The notes: a model not told the origin generated them from the letters alone. A stretch of DNA of 52,003 bases from UMGS1279 sp045536815 (GCA_045536815.1 JAZSOH010000003.1:1-52003), one strand, 5' to 3'; positions 9,901-18,166 are shown, numbered from the stretch's first letter. Made by a program: numbers and translations.

Positions 9901-10676
9901 GTGACGGTGTTGCAACGGATGATAACGGACTTATCTATATGCGCGCCCGTTACTACAGCCCCGAACTTCGCAGATTTATCAATGCTGATATAATCGCTGG
10001 TGAAATTTCAAATGCTGTAACTCTTAATCGTTATGCTTATGCAAACGGCAATCCGGTTTCTAATATTGACCCGTTTGGTTTGAGTGCGGAGAGAGGAACT
10101 ACTTCTTATGACGACAAATACTATAAATCAAAAGCGTACAAGAAAATACAGGATAATGCAGATGACATTTTATTGTATTCTTGGTACTATGGAGTAGATC
10201 CTAATATAGTTGCCGGAGTGATATTTAAAGAACAGTATTCAAATTATGATTGGAAAGATGTTTGTGCGGATTGGATAGCCTTTTATGGTGTTATAGATAT
10301 GTCTGTTGGGCTTGGACAAGTTAGAGTATCAACGGCAAAGTTCCTTGAAGAACAGGGGTATGTATCTAAAACATCTGCCGAAGATGGTGGCTGGAATATT
10401 CCTTTCATTGGATTTGTCCACGGAACAGAAACGATGGCTCGTGAAAAAAGATTGGAAGATAATTCTTGGAATATAATGTATGTTGCGGCTTATATTAAGT
10501 ATTTTGAAGATACTTGGAAAGATGCATTTCCCGAAATATCTTCAAGACCTGATATCTTGGGAACTTTATATAATATTGGTCACGAGAAAACATCACCCAA
10601 TAGTAATCCCGGTTCAAATGAATTCGGAGATGATGTTGAATATTTTTATGATTTAATGGGAGAAGCACTGAAATGA
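3921..10676 (+). CDS. Secreted RHS/YD-repeat toxin with C39-like peptidase and lysozyme-like C-terminus
   Basis: 2251 residues from the ATG at 3921 (AAGGAG upstream). In order: a signal peptide (1 to about 33, cut after ANA); three repeats of about 150 residues (about 37-190, 205-358, 371-524) with W..WVSNA and EGIEIRVF motifs that resemble ChW-type wall-binding repeats; a C39-like cysteine peptidase (about 538-720) with likely C556, H683 and D699; a DPVDLYTGS RHS entry motif at 767; YD repeats to about 1990; the RHS core (about 1994-2053) ending in DPFGL; and a variable C-terminal domain (about 2054-2251). That last domain has E2104 and GLGQ at 2130-2133, the pattern of GH23/SLT lytic transglycosylases. 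So it is probably a peptidoglycan-cutting toxin of the polymorphic toxin class, secreted via Sec. The stop overlaps the next gene by 4 bp, and it has promoter 3 of the sigma regulon. Confidence 0.85.
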   Translation: MKAKQKFNKVLSLILCLAILLSVFSTLGIVANAQEVTPNFTYQYLSNGTWKTFNGRIDGTTNIDGLKIQNSGTSAYYIQYRTQNAGVSGFYSFVKSTVNDYAGSNGKAMQKLQLQAYNSSGTKLVNEVVLMWRVKTANSGWLAWVSNADPEYMRTVQSDYNLGGTLDTSSYYAGKGTENITGIEIRVFTDITASDSTTVNFDGVEITPSLSYMVNDNWTSFSKKVTVPGGFDGIKIQTSSSKEYYLSYKTLNEGKTYYYPAVSSTGSDYAGLPNQKIQRLNIRALKNSGTSLTSGIVVMYRAYVDGKWLPWVSNANPEYMKSVYNKFGLDGTLDTSGGYAGKSGVNIEGIEIRVFEGTIPSSTIENLPGREVYPTMSYMVNSSSNWTSFSSKVEAAMDGIKIQTDSSKDYYINYRTLNAPNTSYYSYVSSTVNDYAGLAGKKISRLSIEVRRKSDNAKIDSGVVVIYRVKVSGNWLPWVSNAAPDWMRSVQVKYGITGVLDTNSGYAGKSDGSAIEGVEIRVFEENGLTTKATNTGSKKVINVPFINQTTKYKTACESISAVMVLQYYNQNISPETFIDNYLDKGSYESFDPNVCFGGNPYTTAGMGCYAPVITEAANQYLNKIGVKLAATTVTGKTLEYLCSQYIDKNIPVILWATTDMKAPYNGRKIPYGNSYIQWIAPEHCLVLVGYDDNNYIFNDPQRQAKIYYGKDDVTRAYLGLGAQAVVIAPTDGSNPSSFISSAPSTNPSASATEKKPDNVVDKSHAADPVDLYTGSHVITNDIMTLFGGQNLSVTAKYDSSKLVKGSLGVGWYHNYEKYLSFSDIEVLVHESPSTYCRYADIDGDGVYTCTTLGKNGYELTITPDTVYGYVIDCNGERTEYYDDNGYLSKIVDRNGFVTLINHTDTLTTITDCVTNKHIYIENGADGKVTRVYDDAQREVVFTYINDYLVNICDVNGNNLTYSYNDAGLVATGTDTDDVCYFENTYDELGRVISQVDGVDSAPTLFAYGENNVRTVTDRNGCQSTRVFNDNGLLISYTDEVGNTSTYEYDANCNLIRETDALGNSVTAIYNSFNKPTQITDKNNNTTYYTYDDNGNITKITYPQNGESVVEETYAYNNRNQVTQHTDLRGTVTVYTYNDNGLLVSKKVGDRNAIQYSYTNGFLTSEIDARGNTTQYAYNTFGLPSVITDSANNQTTYEYDLCGNLLVTTDANGKSVINTYDANYKQTSSTDANGNKTWYSYNGNMKPNIVTLPDGNIIQYEYDGEDRAIKVTDQNGNVTTTEYDDAGKVISVQDVDKNSVYYEYDSVGNVLKEIGKAGAETTKIYDAAGNVLTVTDDNGNTTTYQYDNMNRVIKVTDALSGVTTYTYNNAGDLLSSTNALGYTVSYTYDAYGNKLTETDARGNTTTYTYDANGNLLTVKDALNNVTTYTYDSRNLLVSVTNAKNQTITYGYDALGRQISVTDAKNNTVYTAYDGAGNVISVTDAKGNVISTTTYNELNLVETVTDAAGNTTTYQYNNIGKPEIVTDSLGNRQQYWYDNSGNNIKVMDAQDNVSTATYDALGNVTSLTGPLNGSTQYTYDTLGRLISETTSSGGTVNYGYNALNLKTQLTNAKGQVRTYTYDAIGRITGYTSVEGSASYTYDNNGNVLTATDQNGTVTREYDALNRVTRYTDTLGNVIRYEYDTVGNLTKIIYPDNTAVTYAYDANNNLVSVTDWANRVTTYSYDENNNVIGVTKPDGSITTTVYDNAQRVVSTVERNSANIVIVGYEYTYDTLGRILSETHLAENIKYEYNYDKLSRVTKRTVTNLSDNTTSEETYSYDAAGNITSCTVSDGTNTFVYDQNNRLTSYNGQAVTYDMDGNMLSATLNGAQMSFVYDSANRLISAGGNTYTYNVEDVRVRNLCGESETTYAYNTNGRLSQLLVKTTDGIVTKYVYGLGLIGEETSGSFKTYHFDYRGSTTAITDINGNVTDTFTYDTYGNLISRTGTSVVIFLYNGRDGVATDDNGLIYMRARYYSPELRRFINADIIAGEISNAVTLNRYAYANGNPVSNIDPFGLSAERGTTSYDDKYYKSKAYKKIQDNADDILLYSWYYGVDPNIVAGVIFKEQYSNYDWKDVCADWIAFYGVIDMSVGLGQVRVSTAKFLEEQGYVSKTSAEDGGWNIPFIGFVHGTETMAREKRLEDNSWNIMYVAAYIKYFEDTWKDAFPEISSRPDILGTLYNIGHEKTSPNSNPGSNEFGDDVEYFYDLMGEALK

Positions 10677-11008
10677 TAAAAATCAAAAAAACTGTTTTGA
10701 TCATAATTGTCTGTGTGTTTTTACTACTTGTCTTATTCGTTCCATATATAAAGGCAGAAATATTGACTAAAAAATATGGTAATGAATTTGACGGTTTACA
10801 GAAACAGACAAATATGCTTTCTGATGCAGAATACTATAGGGTTATTTCATATTCTCACAATGCTGCTAAAGTTTTCTATGTTTCTGATTCAGGGGATTTG
10901 TTGACTTTTAAAAAAGATGCGACAGGTGCTTGGAAATATTCCGAATGGAAAACAATTTGGTCTAATTCTGGCTCTGCAAGCGAATTTATGTGGCCATATT
11001 ATCATTAA
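10673..11008 (+). CDS. Putative immunity protein for the RHS toxin, membrane-anchored
   Basis: A 111-residue protein with an N-terminal uncleaved signal anchor (about residues 6-26, very hydrophobic) and an outside domain of about 80 residues rich in Tyr, Ser and Trp. Its ATG overlaps the RHS stop codon (ATGA), so the two are translated together. Small genes directly after a variable toxin domain are usually immunity genes in polymorphic toxin loci. An outside location fits protection from a peptidoglycan-cleaving toxin. No family was recognised, so the role rests on position and topology. Confidence 0.6.
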   Translation: MIKIKKTVLIIIVCVFLLLVLFVPYIKAEILTKKYGNEFDGLQKQTNMLSDAEYYRVISYSHNAAKVFYVSDSGDLLTFKKDATGAWKYSEWKTIWSNSGSASEFMWPYYH

Positions 11009-11033
11009 AGAAAGTAAATAGGAGAAATGTAGA

Positions 11034-11207
11034 ATGACATACGAAGATTATATGAATCACGCAAAAAAATTATATTTACAGGGTGTTGATGCATCCGGTG
11101 AGCAACGAAGATATTATTTAACACAAGCGTTAAATGTGTTAAATAATCTTCCCGATGGCTATCCCGAAAAGGATGAGATGGTCAGAAAAATAAACTATAT
11201 GCTGTAG
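11034..11207 (+). CDS. Small hypothetical protein, 57 residues
   Basis: An ORF starts at ATG 11034 with AGGAG 9 bases upstream and ends in TAG at 11207. The product (MTYEDYMNHAKKLYLQGVDA at its start) is charged, helical and cytoplasmic, with a single helical-hairpin look. It lies 25 bases after the putative immunity gene in the same direction. It could be an accessory or second immunity factor, but nothing in its sequence shows a function. Confidence 0.55.
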   Translation: MTYEDYMNHAKKLYLQGVDASGEQRRYYLTQALNVLNNLPDGYPEKDEMVRKINYML

Positions 11208-11222
11208 TTTATTAAAAACAAA

Positions 11223-11254
11223 GCTATGTGAGAGCAGAAATACTCTCACATAGC
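11223..11254 (+). repeat. Perfect 12-bp hairpin before the lipoprotein gene
   Basis: GCTATGTGAGAG (11223-11234) and its exact inverse (11243-11254) flank an 8-base loop. No T-run follows on the plus strand; on the minus strand it is followed by TTTGTTTTT, which looks like a terminator although no minus-strand gene is present. It may end the RHS operon transcript or set mRNA stability. Confidence 0.5.
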
Positions 11255-11272
11255 CTCAAAGCGAGTGAGAAA

Positions 11273-12040
11273 ATGAAAAAAATAATATGTCTTTTATTTG
11301 CTGTGTTATTAACTCTGTCACTAACGGCTTGTAATTCAATTAAAGATAATAACAGTTCACTTCAAAGTTCTGATTTTATAAACAGTTCAAGTGATACTGA
11401 TTTTATCGAAAGTGAAAACGCTGAAAGTTCAGATGAAACCAATACAGTAAATACCAATTCAGAACAAACAAATCAGGTACAAGGTAATAAAGTAGAAAAC
11501 ACGCAGGACAAAAACAGTAGCACAACATCAGTTACAGTTGAGACAAATGAAGATGATATATCACCATCTTCTGATTCATCATCGCTTACATATGAGGATT
11601 ACGAAAATCTCAACAAAAATTCTCCTGTGCAGGGCGAAAAAGAGTGGAAATTTCATTCTACTGATCCTGATTATGCAGCTCCTAACGATCCGTCAGAGCT
11701 TGCTGAATGTTGTATTACCATTGATGAAACCGACCACGTAACAATGGTTTGGAATTATTATTACAAAGCAGAAAATCATCCCGAATTTTCTGTTGGCGGA
11801 AATCAATCAGTAAAATTTGATGGAACGGATTATTATTGGTTTTTGTGTTACAAATATGAGGGTACTTGTTTTGTGGAACAGAACGGTGTAATATCTATTC
11901 AACTAAAATGCACTAACGATTGGGGCGATTATGTTAATGACGAAATCACCCTACAACGTGATGGCAACGATAAGTTAATAGTAACAAGTCACGCCGGAAC
12001 AGAATTTAACTTGTTCAAAGGTGACGAATTTATAAGATAA
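11273..12040 (+). CDS. Lipoprotein of unknown function
   Basis: 255 residues from the ATG at 11273. A lipoprotein signal peptide ends in the lipobox LTAC. A low-complexity Ser/Asn/Glu/Thr linker of about 90 residues follows, then a folded domain of about 120 residues with conserved-looking Trp and Cys (CITIDETDHVTMVWNYYYKA). The linker suggests a domain displayed away from the membrane. An earlier GTG at 11228 lies inside the hairpin and is rejected as a start. It is downstream of the toxin and immunity genes and could be an extra surface factor or immunity protein; no family was recognised. Confidence 0.75.
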   Translation: MKKIICLLFAVLLTLSLTACNSIKDNNSSLQSSDFINSSSDTDFIESENAESSDETNTVNTNSEQTNQVQGNKVENTQDKNSSTTSVTVETNEDDISPSSDSSSLTYEDYENLNKNSPVQGEKEWKFHSTDPDYAAPNDPSELAECCITIDETDHVTMVWNYYYKAENHPEFSVGGNQSVKFDGTDYYWFLCYKYEGTCFVEQNGVISIQLKCTNDWGDYVNDEITLQRDGNDKLIVTSHAGTEFNLFKGDEFIR

Positions 12041-12048
12041 TCAAAAAG

Positions 12049-12083
12049 ACAGACAATCTCTTAACGAGGTTGTCTGTTTTTTT
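12049..12083 (+). terminator. Intrinsic terminator after the lipoprotein gene
   Basis: ACAGACAATCTC (12049-12060) pairs with GAGGTTGTCTGT (12066-12077), 5-base loop, then a T7 run. Confidence 0.9.
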
Positions 12084-12114
12084 ATAAACTTATTGACAAA
12101 ATCCAACAATTTTT

Positions 12115-12145
12115 GTCACCTATTATATTAGTTGAATTGTTGTAT
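12115..12145 (+). promoter_or_regulatory. ECF-like promoter 4 (multi-domain operon)
   Basis: GTCACC (12115-12120), 17 bp, TGTTGTAT (12138-12145). It is close to promoter 3 in both boxes and to promoters 1 and 2 in the TATT that follows the first box. It lies 30 bases before the ATG at 12175. Confidence 0.65.
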
Positions 12146-12174
12146 ATATAATAGAGTTTTTTGGAGGTATAAAA

Positions 12175-15100
12175 ATGATCACTTTTTTTATCGAAAATAA
12201 TCAAACTGACTACTCAAAGTGTTTTTCTATTATTCATTTTCTAAAGAGTGGAGAAACATTTAAATTAGACTCTCCGGTTAAAATTTTGTTAATAAATGAT
12301 TTTGAGATTAAATCCAAAATAGGCTACGATTTTAACTTACTATACAGGAAATGTAATGATACCACAAGCACAGTTGAAATAATAGACAATATCGGATTGT
12401 CCAGCGCAATCGAAAATTTTACTGATAAAACTGCTTTTTGTTTTTATATTAAAAACATGGAAAAAAGTGACTTAGTAAATCTTCACTATTTCGAATTGAT
12501 AAGACAATACGAAAATAATTCTTACCTTTTGATAGAGTCTAGCAATGATGATTATTTTCGCGTATCTGATTTTTATCAAATTGAAAGTCATTTACATAAA
12601 GACGACTATTCCAATCGCTTTTTCAAAGATACATCTTCAAAAACAGTAAGAAGATTTGCACGCAAAAATAACACGTCGAGATATTTTTTACCTCTTCTAA
12701 GAACAGATTCTAAAGTGTACTCCATATTATCAAAAAATGTCTTCGATATGTTTTCCTTCTGTTCTAATAACCTACTAACCTTGGAAATCCAAGAGGAAAA
12801 TGAATCAACTATATCAGAAGAAATTTTGGTGAGAAATTTTTGCATAAAGCTCATTTGTGAAATTAATACCTATATCAAAAAAACTCAGAAGGATTTTAAA
12901 TGGAACAAATATGAAGAATTATTGTCCCATACTTCCGTTTTGGGCTTGTGTTACTTTCTGTCTTACCTACATACCACGCTCACCAACGATTGTCTTAATA
13001 TTAGTACTTATGAAATAACAAATCTGCTTCTTCAATCAGAAGATTTTTCAGTAGGTACTATGCAATTGTTTGAAAACGCCCTCAAACATGCAAAATTTGG
13101 ATATTTCTGTTATAGAATACACCATTCAATCCACAAGGGACCATATTTAAAAGATAGTTATAATGTAGATGTATGTTCTGATACCTCTCCTCTTTATTTG
13201 GAAGTTATAATATCGGATTATAATGAAACATATGATATTCCGCTTAAATTTATTGACAACATTAAAAAGAGAAAAAACATTAAAATAAATTCCCAAAATA
13301 TAGATATGTTAGAAAAAAATCTACAACTAAAAGATTTTTTTGACCCTTCAGATGAATGCAAAGTGTTTTGGCAAAAATACTATGCGGATACTTCAAATAT
13401 TGCCTTACATTATGGATTAAATATTTTTGAACAAATTGTAACTTCTTCGCACGGAAGATTTGTTTTAACTTCTTCGAGCCAGGCATATCTATCATCAGAT
13501 AAAGTTTACAACAGAATGGTTGACAAAAAAGAATATTCATCATACATCCCGGGAACCCAATATAAGATTTTATTCCCTATAAGAAATGCAGTTCTTACAC
13601 AAAAATCTACTGGTTTAAAGGTACAGCTTGATACAGAACAATTAAAAAACAAATGGAATCAGCACACTATACGTTTTATAAGTAGAGAGAACTTAGAAAA
13701 ATACGATATAAAGGATAATGACATACCTTTCAATAAATTTAAAAGTGAAACCCCTAAATATAAAGAGGCTGCCGTAACAAAGCTTTTAGCAATTTTAAAA
13801 GATAAAGTGACGGGTGTAAATAAAAATTGCATAATTGTTTTTGACGTTAAAGAATTTGTTTCACCTACACAGAGCGAAGTTTTTGCAAAAGCCCTTATTT
13901 GTTTGTTAGGAGATATTGAATTAGAAAAAATCGCTATAATTAATGCTTCTCATCAGTTTATGTCGATGTTTATACGTGTTTTCAGTTTGTTATATTATAA
14001 AAGAATTACTTGTGATTTTTTGACTAACACAGAAATATACCTATGTGGTGATTTCGAATTACAATCACATAATAATGTTGAAATAATTTTTAAAGGAAAA
14101 GACATTAATAAATCCGTTTTACTGTCAAAACAAATTGCAGACTATAAAGGGGAATACTCATCAGAATTGTCCCTTTTAGAAAACATTGCGGAAAAATGTG
14201 AGAAATCAGAGGACACCGCAAATATTGTTAATATTTTTCCTTTTGATGTTTTAATTCAAAACAATCAGCATACGTTATTTCAAGAAAAAACCACATATGA
14301 TTTAAATCAAAATTTACAGCAATATCAATTCGGTTGCCGATTACCTGATGTACATATGCGGGTAGGCTCGAAAATCCATATAACTAAAGATTTTTACGAA
14401 GCAACACTATTATTTGGAATAGAAAATTATATTTCTCGCTTTGCATATCTTTTAGCAGAAAGAATTTCAAAAAACATTAGAGATGAATATACTGAAGAAA
14501 ATATTGTATTAGTAGGTTATGAAACGTACTCCGAAATACTTATAATAGAAACCCAAAGAATGTTAAAAGAAATTTTCGGAATAAATACCCAATATTTAAT
14601 TTATAACGATTCAGCAAAAAATGAAAAATTCCGTAGTGTTGAAAACATAACACATACACATTTCAATTCTTCTAAGTTTATTATAATAGTTCCAATAGGC
14701 AGTACTCTAACAACTCATGATAAAATATCTGCTGAATTGCTGCGTGAATACGGTTTTACAAACACAGACAATATTATCGAAAATTTGTGTGTTGTTTTAA
14801 TAAGAGATAAAGCTCAGAACAACTCTTTAACAAGCGTTGAAAATTTGTTTTGGAATTCAATAGATGAGACCACGGTCGTTCTAAAAGGCAACTACGATAT
14901 TGGCAATAATAATTTAGTAGATTATATTGTAAGTGTGAGTAACAAATGGCATAAGCCTGATGAGTGTGCCTGTTGTTTTCCAAATGACTTATGTGAAGAA
15001 AAACCTATTTTAAAGGTTAATAAAGCTTCTGTTATACCTATGATAATGATGGGTTTAACAGAAGATAACAAAATAATGCCTTATTCTAATCACACACGAA

Positions 15101-18100
15101 TACCACACGGTAAAATTTCAAAACTAAAAAAGCATTTAAAGTACGGACATTTTGAAAGAGGAGATAATCATTACGAATACTATTTCAATACCGATACACT
15201 TGCAAAAGATATCTCCAACACAAAAGAATTTAATGGCTGGCTTGAAAAAATTAGAAAAACTTTAAATCCTTCTCAAAAAAGTGATGAGGATTCTCTGCGA
15301 TTTGACTTTATTGTTGCTCCACAACATTCAACAAATGCTGAGTTTGTTATGCAAGTTAATGAAAAGGTTTTTGGCAATCCGGCAAGTGTACTTTTTTTAG
15401 ATGTGAAAAGAGAATATAGGGATAATATAAAAACCAAATTCAGCAATCTAACACAATTGTATAACAATTTGATAGAATATGGAAGACCGGCAACAATTAA
15501 TTTTCACTATGTTGATGACACTATAACTACAGGAGAAACATTTGGTAGAACAAAATCTCTTGTACAATCACTTTTCCCTGACAATGCAACAGGTTGTAAT
15601 GGTAGTGTTAAGGTTAATGTATTCTCTAGCGTTATTATTCTTTTAGGAAGATGCTCTTCTGACACAAAGTATACTTATGCGCCTAAGGGAAATTTTTTTG
15701 ATTACTTTGAATTAAAAATCTCTTCTATGAGAAACTATCAGGACGCTTGCGTATTATGTAATAAGCACGATGATTATGGAGAAATCTGTAAACTATCGGC
15801 TACCAATTCTATGAAAAATGCATTTTCCATTCAAGCGAAAAAATATCATGTGACTGATTATACGAAAGATGCTATTTTTGAGCAGGACGAAGGATATAAA
15901 AGAATGTTTCTGACTCATGAGATGAATAATCGTCTTTCTAAACTCGGTTATAGAAAAAACAATGATACTGCGGTTAGCGATGCTCTTGCTGAGTTAATTA
16001 ACAATATTTTAAGCAGTAAACATAGAATTACATATCATAATGATTCTTTATGCACATTAATACATATTATTTCAAGTCCGTTTATGACTTTTAGAAAAAG
16101 CGTATTGTCTGCATCTTTCAAACTGTTACTGGAAATAGCATCATTCATATTATTCGATGACTATAGGAATAACCATAGTTATCTTACTAACGAATTAAAG
16201 CAACATATTGTACAGTTAGAAAATAGTGAAAATATATGCGAATTAGAAAAATTAATTAAGTCTGTATTAGATGGATTATCACACCTTGGTGCGAATTTTG
16301 TAATGCGAGCAAAAACAATTAATGCCTTCTTTGTATATGTTGAAAAATATTTTAAAAATAACACAAGAAACGAGCTAAATGTAGATTGGGTGAACTACTA
16401 TAGCCAAATTATAAAACAAACACTGATGTTCAACAAACAAGACAGTCGGGTTCTTTGGTTGGAAAAAATTTTGAAATTGGGTTTCGAGGAAAATGTTGAA
16501 GATGGTACCAAAACAAAATTAGATGATGATCCAAACATCATGCAATTAAAAAATATATTGTTGTTAGAGAATAATCTAATTTTACACGATACATTAGAAG
16601 AAACAGTACATGCAATTCAAAATACAATTTTAAATAATAAAACTGCAATATTTACACAAATCAACAAAGAAAAAGTGCGACAAACAGATAGCAGGAACTT
16701 AGAATACATAGGAGAAGATTTTGTTAAAATCTCTGAAAACACAGATACGAATTTGCTGCTCAAAGTTTTATTTAATAGAACTGGAGAATTGAGATGTGAA
16801 TCAACATTTAATAAAATTCTAACGAAAACCGTTAATGCTTACTTTTGTGAAGCGTTTCGAAAATTTTCAGAAGTCAATGACAATTTTCTTGAAACTGAAC
16901 AGCTTTTAAAAATGAGCGTTTTATATCTGTTGTTAATACCAAACAGTAGTATAAATGGGGCGCGTGAGGAACATTTGATGTTTTATGAAATTTTGCTAAA
17001 GCAGATTAAATCGATTTTAAAGGCAAAAAAAGTGCAATTATTTATGACGCATAATAAAGCTATTGATTTTATTTGTTCATCTGAGGGTGCGAAAGATGAG
17101 AGTAATTTAGATTATGAAAAATGTTTGCAAGTAATTATAAATGATTCGTCCCATCCGTCAATAGGAGAAACATATTATTCTTCTAATTTTGACCCCTGTT
17201 TAAACGTTATTAAAATTGACAATAATTCACTTGATGATGATTGCGGTTTGCACAATTATGATGAAGTATCGGGAACCGCTTGGTATCTTGTATTTGAAGT
17301 GGATAATGATTTACAAAAAGATAATCTTCTAATAAATGCAAGAAATTTACTCGTCATGAGGGAGAGTTTACTTTTGCGCTTTAAAAAGGATTACGACAAC
17401 AATTTATATGCAGAATTTTCAGAGTTACGTAAAAAGGTGAAAAAATTAACCGATGATAAAGCTGGTGGACATACACCTTTTGCAGAATTGTCTGAGGAAT
17501 TTGACTATCTGTATGAATTGGCGAAGAAAGATTGCGATTGCACTAATAAATTAATCGCCAATAATATGAAATTAATCACAGATCTTCTTATCAGCAAATT
17601 GTATGTCTGTCACATTAATGATGAGGGTTATCCAAAGCAAATCGAATCAAGGCACAATGATATGCAATACAACCTCCTTGACAATTATAAACATATTCTT
17701 CTACGTACGAAGGATTTAGAATTACGTAAAGAAGATTCATCTATCATTGTGCCGCAAATTTCTTTTCATGGCGTTGACTGGAAGAAAGAGTTTTGTTTCA
17801 TGAAAAAATCGGAGTTTATTTGGATAGCTGTATTTTATGCATTAATAATGAATTCCTTAAGACACGGTATAGCAAATCCACTAAACGACAATGGCTATTT
17901 CCGTCAAGTTAAAATAACGGTTGAAACAGATGGGAATTATATTATCGTTTCCAATGAATATGTTGAGCCTAGTGAGTTGGATAGAAAAGATGGTATAACA
18001 TTTGAGACAATATGTGCTTTTTTTGAACATTATAATTTCAAATTGATAAAAATAGAAAATCTTGAGGAGAAAAAGTACATCGTTAAAATTCCATTGAGTC

Positions 18101-18120
18101 GACACAAAAAGGAAGAGTAG
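12175..18120 (+). CDS. Giant GHKL-ATPase / STAS-like / phosphoribosyltransferase-like protein, candidate conflict-system core
   Basis: 1981 residues; GGAGG before the ATG. Modules I can make out: an N-terminal region of unknown fold (1 to about 270); a GHKL-ATPase-like part with N-box ENALKHA (300-306), a degenerate SDYNE (347-351) and HYGLNIF (412-418); a STAS-like strand-helix unit starting IIVFDVKEFVSPTQ (553-566); a first phosphoribosyltransferase-like fold with PIGSTLTTHD (840-849); a Cys cluster (C931, C933, C934, C940); a second phosphoribosyltransferase-like fold with VDDTITTGET (1113-1122), a canonical PRPP loop; a Cys cluster (C1192, C1195, C1205); a long helical region; and a C-terminal GHKL-like module with NSLRHG (1893-1898). 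No membrane segment, no DHp histidine. It is the first gene of a four-gene operon with a receiver protein, a DUF2971 protein and a membrane protein. Defence or stress signalling is inferred. Confidence 0.7.
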   Translation: MITFFIENNQTDYSKCFSIIHFLKSGETFKLDSPVKILLINDFEIKSKIGYDFNLLYRKCNDTTSTVEIIDNIGLSSAIENFTDKTAFCFYIKNMEKSDLVNLHYFELIRQYENNSYLLIESSNDDYFRVSDFYQIESHLHKDDYSNRFFKDTSSKTVRRFARKNNTSRYFLPLLRTDSKVYSILSKNVFDMFSFCSNNLLTLEIQEENESTISEEILVRNFCIKLICEINTYIKKTQKDFKWNKYEELLSHTSVLGLCYFLSYLHTTLTNDCLNISTYEITNLLLQSEDFSVGTMQLFENALKHAKFGYFCYRIHHSIHKGPYLKDSYNVDVCSDTSPLYLEVIISDYNETYDIPLKFIDNIKKRKNIKINSQNIDMLEKNLQLKDFFDPSDECKVFWQKYYADTSNIALHYGLNIFEQIVTSSHGRFVLTSSSQAYLSSDKVYNRMVDKKEYSSYIPGTQYKILFPIRNAVLTQKSTGLKVQLDTEQLKNKWNQHTIRFISRENLEKYDIKDNDIPFNKFKSETPKYKEAAVTKLLAILKDKVTGVNKNCIIVFDVKEFVSPTQSEVFAKALICLLGDIELEKIAIINASHQFMSMFIRVFSLLYYKRITCDFLTNTEIYLCGDFELQSHNNVEIIFKGKDINKSVLLSKQIADYKGEYSSELSLLENIAEKCEKSEDTANIVNIFPFDVLIQNNQHTLFQEKTTYDLNQNLQQYQFGCRLPDVHMRVGSKIHITKDFYEATLLFGIENYISRFAYLLAERISKNIRDEYTEENIVLVGYETYSEILIIETQRMLKEIFGINTQYLIYNDSAKNEKFRSVENITHTHFNSSKFIIIVPIGSTLTTHDKISAELLREYGFTNTDNIIENLCVVLIRDKAQNNSLTSVENLFWNSIDETTVVLKGNYDIGNNNLVDYIVSVSNKWHKPDECACCFPNDLCEEKPILKVNKASVIPMIMMGLTEDNKIMPYSNHTRIPHGKISKLKKHLKYGHFERGDNHYEYYFNTDTLAKDISNTKEFNGWLEKIRKTLNPSQKSDEDSLRFDFIVAPQHSTNAEFVMQVNEKVFGNPASVLFLDVKREYRDNIKTKFSNLTQLYNNLIEYGRPATINFHYVDDTITTGETFGRTKSLVQSLFPDNATGCNGSVKVNVFSSVIILLGRCSSDTKYTYAPKGNFFDYFELKISSMRNYQDACVLCNKHDDYGEICKLSATNSMKNAFSIQAKKYHVTDYTKDAIFEQDEGYKRMFLTHEMNNRLSKLGYRKNNDTAVSDALAELINNILSSKHRITYHNDSLCTLIHIISSPFMTFRKSVLSASFKLLLEIASFILFDDYRNNHSYLTNELKQHIVQLENSENICELEKLIKSVLDGLSHLGANFVMRAKTINAFFVYVEKYFKNNTRNELNVDWVNYYSQIIKQTLMFNKQDSRVLWLEKILKLGFEENVEDGTKTKLDDDPNIMQLKNILLLENNLILHDTLEETVHAIQNTILNNKTAIFTQINKEKVRQTDSRNLEYIGEDFVKISENTDTNLLLKVLFNRTGELRCESTFNKILTKTVNAYFCEAFRKFSEVNDNFLETEQLLKMSVLYLLLIPNSSINGAREEHLMFYEILLKQIKSILKAKKVQLFMTHNKAIDFICSSEGAKDESNLDYEKCLQVIINDSSHPSIGETYYSSNFDPCLNVIKIDNNSLDDDCGLHNYDEVSGTAWYLVFEVDNDLQKDNLLINARNLLVMRESLLLRFKKDYDNNLYAEFSELRKKVKKLTDDKAGGHTPFAELSEEFDYLYELAKKDCDCTNKLIANNMKLITDLLISKLYVCHINDEGYPKQIESRHNDMQYNLLDNYKHILLRTKDLELRKEDSSIIVPQISFHGVDWKKEFCFMKKSEFIWIAVFYALIMNSLRHGIANPLNDNGYFRQVKITVETDGNYIIVSNEYVEPSELDRKDGITFETICAFFEHYNFKLIKIENLEEKKYIVKIPLSRHKKEE

Positions 18121-18166
18121 ATAATTAAGAAATTTTGAACATCTTAGAAAGGAATTAAATAAAATT

